Positions 58,147 through 64,000 of a stretch of 64,000 bases of DNA are shown here, piece after piece. Below the pieces are notes generated by a model. It was not told where the DNA came from, searched no databases, and saw only the letters and a list, made by a program, of their open reading frames with translations. The DNA comes from Staphylococcus capitis subsp. capitis (GTDB lineage: Bacteria; Bacillota; Bacilli; Staphylococcales; Staphylococcaceae), in assembly GCF_040739495.1 (NCBI RefSeq), contig NZ_CP145263.1, positions 744,001 to 808,000 of the forward strand, written 5' to 3'. Positions within the stretch are counted from its first letter, which is position 1, and the number at the start of each line of letters is the position of its first letter. A program made the position numbers and the translations under genes.

Positions 58147-59638
58147 TCCACAAAAGCTACATCCGGTCTCATATGTAACGAGTCTAATTAATGTTATTAA
58201 AAATAATTTTATTGTAATTATTATTTTCCTGTTTAATATTAAAGATTTTAAATATGATGATTTCTATTCATACTTATGGCCAGGTATCATGACATTAATA
58301 TTTTTAATAACTTTCTTTTATAATATTTTCAAAGTTTATAATACTAGATATTGGATTGAAAACAATCATTTCATTCTTACAACAGGTGTATTAAATAAAG
58401 AGCGAAAAGAACTCAATATTAGTAGAATTCAATCAGTTGATACCACTGAAGGTTTTGTGAATCAAATAGTAGGTGGCGTAGAACTTATTATTAAAACTCC
58501 AAGTGACGGTATTGAACTAAGTACAATATCAAAGAAGCAAAGTGTATCGATTGAAAGTGAGATTAAAAACATACAACAACAATTGAATGCAACGCATCAA
58601 GCTAAAGTGAATGTTGATTTTGAAAAGGATGAAGACGAGGATAATGAATCCTTGAAAAATGTACCTACTAAATCAATTTTTAAAATGTCATTTAAACAAT
58701 TATTATTTATGGCAATGACTAGTGGTGCGATTGGTATTACATTAATAACATTGTCTCCAATTGTGGGAAGTTTCTCGGACATTATACCTTGGGAAAAATT
58801 AGGTGGGGAACTCTCATATGTCTTAAAATCTACTTTCTTCATAATTATTGCTATAGTGGTTGTCGTTTTAATAATGAGCTATATCATCGGTACGTGTCTC
58901 GCATTCATAAGATACTATGGATATAAAGTAACGCAACAAGGTCATCAACTTAAAATTCAATATGGCTTATTTACAAAAAAGAATGTCACTGTACCAACAA
59001 ATCGACTTCAAGGTGTACTTGAACATCAATCATATCTAAGAAGATTATTTGGTTATACTTCTATTCATTTTTATATTACTAGTGACATTGTTACTTCTGC
59101 AGAGATGAGTGATGTTAATGGACGTATAATGATTTTACCTTTTATTAAACGGCAACAAGCTTATGAAGTGATTCAATCACTGGTACCAGAAATGCGTTTT
59201 AATACAGCCCATACTGGCATGCCACTAAGAGGTTTTCATCGACATTTTCTTATACCATCACTTATTCTTATTTTTGCTAGTTTTATTGGATGGTATTTCT
59301 GGTCTACGTGGTCGTTTGTTATTGCGGGGTTATTAATCATTTTACTAATAATAAGGGCCATATTATATGTGCGATATAGTGGTTATTACCTTGAAAATGA
59401 AGAAATTGTTATCCAAAAAGCATCATTACTTAATATGAAAAGATTCTACTTCAAACTCAATAAAGTCATAGGTATGGAAATTAAACAGCATCCTTTATTA
59501 GAAAGAAAGCATTTGGCCAATTTTAAATTTATAATCGCCAAAGGTTTTGAAAATAAAAAAATAGGTCTTAAATACACAGACGTTTCTAAAGTTAATGAAT
59601 TTAAAGAGTGGTACATGAGAGGTGATACTCATGAGTAA
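58133..59638 (+). CDS. Bacterial PH-domain membrane protein, YdbT-like, 501 aa
   Basis: A large membrane protein with several bPH2 modules between pairs of helices: modules near 75-150 (YWIENNHFILTTGVLNKERKELNISRIQSVD), 260-350 (YKVTQQGHQLKIQYGLFTKKNVTVPTNRLQGV) and 420-490 (YYLENEEIVIQKASLLNMKRFYFKLNKVIG). In Bacillus the ydbST pair is linked to resistance to some antimicrobial peptides. It overlaps the previous gene by 14 bases and the following one too. Confidence 0.82.
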   Translation: MTMYNPQKLHPVSYVTSLINVIKNNFIVIIIFLFNIKDFKYDDFYSYLWPGIMTLIFLITFFYNIFKVYNTRYWIENNHFILTTGVLNKERKELNISRIQSVDTTEGFVNQIVGGVELIIKTPSDGIELSTISKKQSVSIESEIKNIQQQLNATHQAKVNVDFEKDEDEDNESLKNVPTKSIFKMSFKQLLFMAMTSGAIGITLITLSPIVGSFSDIIPWEKLGGELSYVLKSTFFIIIAIVVVVLIMSYIIGTCLAFIRYYGYKVTQQGHQLKIQYGLFTKKNVTVPTNRLQGVLEHQSYLRRLFGYTSIHFYITSDIVTSAEMSDVNGRIMILPFIKRQQAYEVIQSLVPEMRFNTAHTGMPLRGFHRHFLIPSLILIFASFIGWYFWSTWSFVIAGLLIILLIIRAILYVRYSGYYLENEEIVIQKASLLNMKRFYFKLNKVIGMEIKQHPLLERKHLANFKFIIAKGFENKKIGLKYTDVSKVNEFKEWYMRGDTHE

Positions 59639-60131
59639 TTATAACTATATGAATAAAAAGGGTTTAAAAGCAATGCGAATGAATGCTTTGGTATGGATAA
59701 CAATCTTTACTATTGCATTAATCGTATTTACCATCTTTAATGTGTTGAAATTTCATTGGATAGATAATCGTACACTCATCATTGCTGAAATAGTTGGAGT
59801 CGTTATTTTAGGAGTCTTTTTTATATTTGTAATGCCCATATTTCGATATAAAAATTTTAGATACGCAATTGAAGAAGATGAAGTACATGTTAGAAGAGGC
59901 ATTATTTTCATAAAGACAAATATCATTCCCTACTTTAGAATTCAGAACATCGATATTAATGAGGGCTTTATAATGAGAAGATATCAACTAGCTACTCTCA
60001 CGCTATCAACAGCTGGGGGTAATAGTGAAATTGAATTGATAGATAAAAATGAAGCTCAAAAATTAAAGTTATTAATTAAACAAAATAAAACTAGAGATGC
60101 GCATGATATGTTAAACGGTGATGATGCATAA
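59631..60131 (+). CDS. Bacterial PH-domain membrane protein, 166 aa
   Basis: A third protein of the cluster, similar in layout to the first: two helices (about 20-40 and 50-70), then a single bPH2 domain (FRYAIEEDEVHVRRGIIFIKTNIIPYFRIQNIDINEGFIMRRYQLATLTLSTAGG). I chose ATG 59631; a GTG at 59622 would place it further into the preceding gene. It overlaps that gene by eight bases. It is a third member beyond the two-gene Bacillus ydbST pair. Confidence 0.8.
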   Translation: MSNYNYMNKKGLKAMRMNALVWITIFTIALIVFTIFNVLKFHWIDNRTLIIAEIVGVVILGVFFIFVMPIFRYKNFRYAIEEDEVHVRRGIIFIKTNIIPYFRIQNIDINEGFIMRRYQLATLTLSTAGGNSEIELIDKNEAQKLKLLIKQNKTRDAHDMLNGDDA

Positions 60132-60179
60132 GATACTATGAATAGAAACTATAATGAAAGTGATTAAAGAGGCGAAGTT

Positions 60180-60536
60180 ATGATAAATGGAATAGGTATA
60201 GATTTGATAGAAATTGAGCGTATTAGAGAGGTGTTATATAAACAACCTAGATTAGTTGACCGAGTATTAACTAAAAATGAAAAGCTAAAGTTTGAAAAAT
60301 TCACTCATGAAAAACGTAAGATTGAATTTTTAGCAGGTCGTTTTGCTGTTAAAGAAGCTTTTAGTAAAGCATTGGGTACAGGGTTAGGTCAGACGATATC
60401 TTTTAAAGATATCAATTGCTATAACGATGAATTAGGTAAGCCATGTATCGACTATGATGGATATAGAGTTCATGTAAGCATTACCCATACAGATAATTAT
60501 GCAATGAGTCAAGTTACCTTAGAAAAATTAGAATAA
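60180..60536 (+). CDS. acpS: Holo-[acyl-carrier-protein] synthase
   Basis: A 118-aa phosphopantetheinyl transferase that activates the acyl carrier protein. The metal ligands are D8 ([12 protein letters not shown]) and the Glu in [13 protein letters not shown]. The start ATG follows AGAGGCGAAGTT. It precedes alr, as in most staphylococci and bacilli. CoA from the CoaW pathway is its substrate. Confidence 0.96.
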   Translation: MINGIGIDLIEIERIREVLYKQPRLVDRVLTKNEKLKFEKFTHEKRKIEFLAGRFAVKEAFSKALGTGLGQTISFKDINCYNDELGKPCIDYDGYRVHVSITHTDNYAMSQVTLEKLE

Positions 60537-60602
60537 AGGCGTTATATAATAAATGTATTAATACTTTAGTATTAAGCGAGTAGTTTCAAGGAGGACCTTT
60601 TC

Positions 60603-61751
60603 ATGTCGGAAAAATTCTATAGATCAACCTATTTAAATGTTAATTTAGATGCAATATTAAACAATTATCAAATATTCAATCAGTTACATCATAACAAGAC
60701 TGTTATATCAGTCATTAAAGCTAATAGTTATGGATTAGGTAGTGTAAAAGTAGCACATCACCTAATGGAACATGGGGCTTCGTTTTTCGCAGTTGCAACA
60801 CTTGATGAAGCAATTGAATTAAGAATGCATGGAATTGATGCAAAAATACTAGTCTTAGGTGTCATTCCAACTAAAGACATAAGTAAAGCTATTCAACATC
60901 GTGTAGCTCTTACTGTACCTTCAAAAGCTTGGCTTAAAGAAGCTATTAGAAATATACCTGAAAAAAATGAGAAAAAACTTTGGTTACATGCCAAAATAGA
61001 TTCTGGTATGGGTCGATTAGGTATGAAAGATGTTGAAGAGTATAAAGATGTTGTTGATATAATTAATAAAAAAGATGATCTTGTATTTGAAGGCGTGTTT
61101 ACACATTTCGCTAGCGCAGATGAACCAGGGGATTCTATGAATGAACAGTATGAATTTTTTAAAGATATTGTTAATCAAGTAGAAAAACCAAATTACATTC
61201 ATTCACAAAACTCTGCAGCTTCTTTATTAATGGATGGACAATTTTGTAATGCGATTAGATTAGGTATCTCATTATATGGGTATTATCCTTCACAATATGT
61301 TAGGGATAATGTCAAAGTACATCTTCGCCCAAGTGCTCAACTCGTTACTGAAATAGTACAAGTGAAATCTCTTAAAGTTGGCGAAACTGTGAGCTATGGA
61401 CGTACTTTTACAGCTGATAAAGAAATGAAAATTGCTATACTACCAGTTGGATATGCTGATGGTTATTTAAGAGCTATGCAAGGTGCTTATGTGAATGTTA
61501 ATGGCCATCAATGTGAAGTGGTAGGTCGGGTTTGTATGGATCAGACTATAGTGAGCGTGCCTGATGATGTGAAGATGGGAGACAAAGTGATATTGATGGA
61601 TAATCATATAGATTCACCACAGTCCGTTGAGTCTCTAGCTGAAAAGCAACATACAATCAATTATGAAGTATTGTGTAACTTATCAAAACGTTTACCAAGA
61701 ATCTATCACCATAATGAAGAACAAATGGTTACGAACGATTTGTTAAAATAG
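60603..61751 (+). CDS. alr: Alanine racemase
   Basis: A 382-aa fold-type III PLP racemase. The PLP lysine is K39 ([11 protein letters not shown]) and the second catalytic base is Y265 (ETVSYGRTF). It supplies D-alanine to Ddl (53265) and to teichoic acid alanylation. The start ATG follows AAGGAGGACCTTTTC. The mazEF genes lie downstream with a separate ribosome site. Confidence 0.96.
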   Translation: MSEKFYRSTYLNVNLDAILNNYQIFNQLHHNKTVISVIKANSYGLGSVKVAHHLMEHGASFFAVATLDEAIELRMHGIDAKILVLGVIPTKDISKAIQHRVALTVPSKAWLKEAIRNIPEKNEKKLWLHAKIDSGMGRLGMKDVEEYKDVVDIINKKDDLVFEGVFTHFASADEPGDSMNEQYEFFKDIVNQVEKPNYIHSQNSAASLLMDGQFCNAIRLGISLYGYYPSQYVRDNVKVHLRPSAQLVTEIVQVKSLKVGETVSYGRTFTADKEMKIAILPVGYADGYLRAMQGAYVNVNGHQCEVVGRVCMDQTIVSVPDDVKMGDKVILMDNHIDSPQSVESLAEKQHTINYEVLCNLSKRLPRIYHHNEEQMVTNDLLK

Positions 61752-61839
61752 TATAGTCACTGCGTTAAAAATTTGTTATTATAAACATAAATTAAAGGTT
61801 AAATAACAACTTTTTTGGAATCAGATGGAGGTTCTTCAT

Positions 61840-62010
61840 ATGTTATCTTTTAATCAATCTAGGAGTCACAGTCTTGAACAATCATTAAAAGAAGGCTATG
61901 CACAAATGGCCGATTTAAACCTCTCCCTAGCAACGGAAGCTTTTCCCATCGAATGTGAAGCTTGCGATTGTAATGAAACATATCTTACTTCTAACTCTAA
62001 GAATGAATGA
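61840..62010 (+). CDS. mazE: Antitoxin MazE
   Basis: A 56-aa antitoxin matching the staphylococcal MazE type: [49 protein letters not shown]. The N-terminal part is helical and the acidic C-terminus binds MazF. I chose ATG 61840 with GATGGAGG upstream; the five preceding codons overlap that site. It overlaps mazF by four bases. The sequence is almost identical to what I recall from S. aureus. Confidence 0.95.
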   Translation: MLSFNQSRSHSLEQSLKEGYAQMADLNLSLATEAFPIECEACDCNETYLTSNSKNE

Positions 62011-62363
62011 TTAGAAGAGGCGATGTTTACTTAGCTGATTTATCACCAGTTCAAGGGTCTGAACAAGGGGGAGTAAGACCTGTTGTAATTATACAAAATG
62101 ATACTGGTAATAAATATAGTCCAACTGTCATAGTTGCTGCTATTACAGGTAGGATTAATAAAGCGAAGATACCAACCCATGTAGAAATTGAAAAGAAAAA
62201 ATATAAGTTAGATAAAGACTCTGTTATCTTACTTGAACAAATTAGAACACTAGATAAAAAACGTTTAAAAGAGAAGTTGACCTATTTGTCTGAAAGTAAG
62301 ATGAAGGAAGTTGACAACGCCCTAGATATCAGTCTAGGATTACATAATTTTGACCATCAATGA
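62007..62363 (+). CDS. mazF: Endoribonuclease toxin MazF
   Basis: A 118-aa toxin that cuts mRNA at UACAU-like sites in S. aureus. Family marks: [42 protein letters not shown] and [13 protein letters not shown]. The frame is intact, so the pair looks functional. The start overlaps mazE (ATGA). In staphylococci mazEF is the first part of the sigB locus. Confidence 0.96.
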   Translation: MIRRGDVYLADLSPVQGSEQGGVRPVVIIQNDTGNKYSPTVIVAAITGRINKAKIPTHVEIEKKKYKLDKDSVILLEQIRTLDKKRLKEKLTYLSESKMKEVDNALDISLGLHNFDHQ

Positions 62364-62741
62364 TTATAGCGTTTTATATGTAGTTAACATAAATAAAATA
62401 ATGAATTTAAAGACAATAACTTTATAATAATTATAACTCTTAATTAACTAGGTAACTTAGACCGATTGCTTACATCAAGAATTTTTTGCAAATCAAGACT
62501 AGTGCTACCTCTCATTAGTTAAATAGCATATAATTATAGTTATTATGTAAATACATTTATTATAAAAGAATGTCTTGAGTTTTACGGCTTTAGGTATTCC
62601 AATCCTAAAGTCTTTTTTAGATATTAAGAAACTGTGGCTTTTTAGTTATTTGCTATTCATTTTATAGATAAAAAAGAATTCCAAAAAGTACCAGATTAAA
62701 AGCATATGGAATTGTGAATTGGAAGTAAGGAGGCACATCTT
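62364..62741. other. Region between mazF and rsbU with a possible structured RNA
   Basis: There is no gene. Bases 62444-62522 can fold into a nested structure: TTAACTAGGTA pairs with TACCT and TAGTTAA, with an inner GATTGC/GCAAATC helix (62464-62469 and 62488-62494). A terminator follows at 62586-62619. The rsbU promoter should lie after it, but I see no strong consensus. Confidence 0.4.
62586..62619 (+). terminator. Terminator between mazEF and rsbU
   Basis: A 9-bp stem, one G-U pair (62586-62594 with 62604-62612), is followed by TTTTTTA. It should partly separate mazEF transcription from the rsbU operon. Confidence 0.75.
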
Positions 62742-63743
62742 GTGGAAGAATTTAAGAAAGATTATATGGAACTTGTAAAAGAAAGTTTAACTACTGAAAA
62801 CCGAACGCAACTTATAAAAAAGTGCGAAGAATTTACAAATTAAGTAATTAAAAAGGATTTACTGCCAGAAGATATTGTAGAAATTCATAAATCATATATT
62901 AACCAATTAGATTTAGAAGAAAAAGAAATACTCGGTACATTAGATGTCCTTCAAGAGGTAGTAAAAGGATTCGGTTATAGTTATAGAGATTATCAAAGAT
63001 TAGTTAATAAATTACAAGTTCACGACAAAGAAATTGATTTGGCTTCTAGACTTCAGCAAACTATGCTTAAAACAGATATACCTCAATTCGATAGTATACA
63101 AATCGGTGTAATTTCCGTTGCGGCTCAAAAGGTAAGTGGCGATTATTTTAATTTAATTGATCATAAAGACGGAACTATGAGTTTCGCTGTTGCGGACGTT
63201 ATCGGTAAAGGTATACCTGCTGCTTTAGCTATGAGTATGATTAAATTTGGAATGGATTCATATGGTCACTCTCAATTGCCTAGTGATGGTTTAAAGCGTC
63301 TTAACCGAGTTGTCGAAAAAAACGTCAACCAAAATATGTTTGTAACGATGTTTTATGGCTTGTATGAAGAAATGAATCATCTTTTATATTGTAGTTCTGC
63401 AGGGCATGAGCCTGGTTATATTTATCGAGCTGAAACAGAACAATTTGAAGAGATTGACGTTCGTGGGCGTGTACTTGGAGTAAGTCAGAAGACTCGATAT
63501 AATCAACAAGAGATACCTATTTATCTCGAAGATTTAATAATTATCTTTACTGATGGTGTAACTGAGGCACGAAATAGAGAAGGTGAATTTATCGATAAAG
63601 ATAAATTGTTAAATTTAATACAAAAATATAAACATATGCATCCACAAGATATAGTTCAAATTATTTATGAAGGAATTTTAAAAGTTCAAAATCCTAGTAG
63701 AAAAGACGATATGACAATTTTAATTATAAAAAGAGTAAATTAA
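62742..63743 (+). pseudogene. rsbU: rsbU with premature stop (sigma-B activator phosphatase)
   Basis: The frame from GTG 62742 (ribosome site AAGGAGG, eight bases upstream) to TAA at 63743 is 333 codons, the usual RsbU length, without insertion or deletion, but codon 34 (62841-62843) is TAA. The reading around it, EEFTN-stop-VIKKDLLPEDIVEIH, follows the family, where I recall glutamate at the stop position; GAA to TAA is one base. The PP2C phosphatase domain (about 120-333, VSGDYFNLIDHKDGTMSFAVADVIGKG...DGVTEARN) is intact. No ATG or GTG restarts the frame; the first alternative is TTG 63039. RsbU dephosphorylates RsbV to free sigma-B. Confidence 0.9.
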
Positions 63744-63844
63744 TTTAAATAATTTAGATTAAAGTTTCAAGTCGTAGGGTATACATATTTTTGAACACAA
63801 ATGTAGAAATGAAGCAGATTTGATAAAGACTAGGAGTGTATCGA

Positions 63845-64000
63845 ATGAATCTTAATATAGAAACTGTAACTCATGACGATTATTATGAAGTTAAAGTTGG
63901 CGGAGAATTAGATGTATATACAGTGCCTGAATTAGAAGAGGTACTTGTACCAATGCGACAAGAAGGGACTCATGACATTCATGTTAATTTAGCTAACGTA
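63845..64000 (+). CDS. rsbV: Anti-anti-sigma factor RsbV (partial, cut by window edge)
   Basis: The first 52 codons of RsbV: MNLNIETVTHDDYYEVKVGGELDVYTVPELEEVLVPMRQEGTHDIHVNLANV, a STAS-domain protein. When dephosphorylated by RsbU it sequesters RsbW and frees sigma-B; the phosphorylated serine lies beyond the edge. The start has TAGGAGTG ahead of it and is 101 bases after the rsbU frame. Confidence 0.95.
   Translation, partial: MNLNIETVTHDDYYEVKVGGELDVYTVPELEEVLVPMRQEGTHDIHVNLANV

Overview
The window is an AT-rich, gene-dense stretch of a Staphylococcus chromosome. The evidence is gene content and order: deoD/deoC/pdp/deoB, luxS, coaW, rpoE-pyrG, fba-murZ, rho-rpmE2-tdk-prfA-prmC, glyA-upp-mnaA, the atp operon, sceD, tenA-thiD-thiM-thiE, csoR-csoZ, ddl-murF-cshA, acpS-alr-mazEF-rsbU. 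Many proteins closely resemble what I recall of their S. aureus counterparts. The species is probably a coagulase-negative one, but I cannot name it from sequence alone. I see no insertion sequence, prophage, CRISPR array, tRNA or rRNA; this is core genome.

Layout. 1-8 kb: small accessory genes (a protein with two EVE-like domains and a dead AAA+ module, a DCC-family oxidoreductase), PerR-controlled dps, and the deoxyribonucleoside catabolic genes. 8-15 kb: luxS, an M20 peptidase overlapping an ATP-grasp ligase, a DUF2750 protein, coaW, a double GNAT and rpoE. 15-24 kb: pyrG with a CTP-sensing attenuator, fba, murZ, an HxlR regulator beside an aldehyde dehydrogenase, and rho. 24-33 kb: the rpmE2-tdk-prfA-prmC-sua5-ptpB-ywlG-glyA-upp-mnaA cluster. 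33-40 kb: atpI-B-E-F-H-A-G-D-C. 40-44 kb: murA, fabZ, ywpF-like, ssb and sceD. 44-48 kb: a TPP riboswitch and the thiamine salvage operon, then yidC. 48-53 kb: an HD hydrolase, cls, csoR-csoZ and rodA. 53-64 kb: ddl-murF, cshA, three bacterial PH-domain membrane proteins, acpS, alr, mazEF and the start of the sigB operon.

Themes. Cell-envelope synthesis recurs (murZ, murA, mnaA, ddl, murF, rodA, alr, sceD, fabZ, cls), as do nucleotide salvage and synthesis (deo genes, tdk, upp, pyrG) and translation termination (prfA, prmC). Regulation is legible in several places: tandem PerR boxes on dps, a G-run/C-run attenuator on pyrG, a TPP riboswitch on tenA, and a WalR box on sceD.

Most notable observations: (1) rsbU, the activator of the sigma-B pathway, carries an in-frame TAA at codon 34 in an otherwise full-length 333-codon frame; (2) the protein at 601-1977 joins two EVE-like domains to a McrB/MoxR-like AAA+ domain without a Walker A; (3) a three-codon minicistron with an ideal ribosome site overlaps the GTG start of atpF, downstream of a terminator-like hairpin after atpE; (4) an M20/PM20D2-like peptidase is translationally joined to an ATP-grasp ligase; (5) the fba terminator has a decayed second copy; (6) a perfect 26-bp palindrome lies upstream of sceD.
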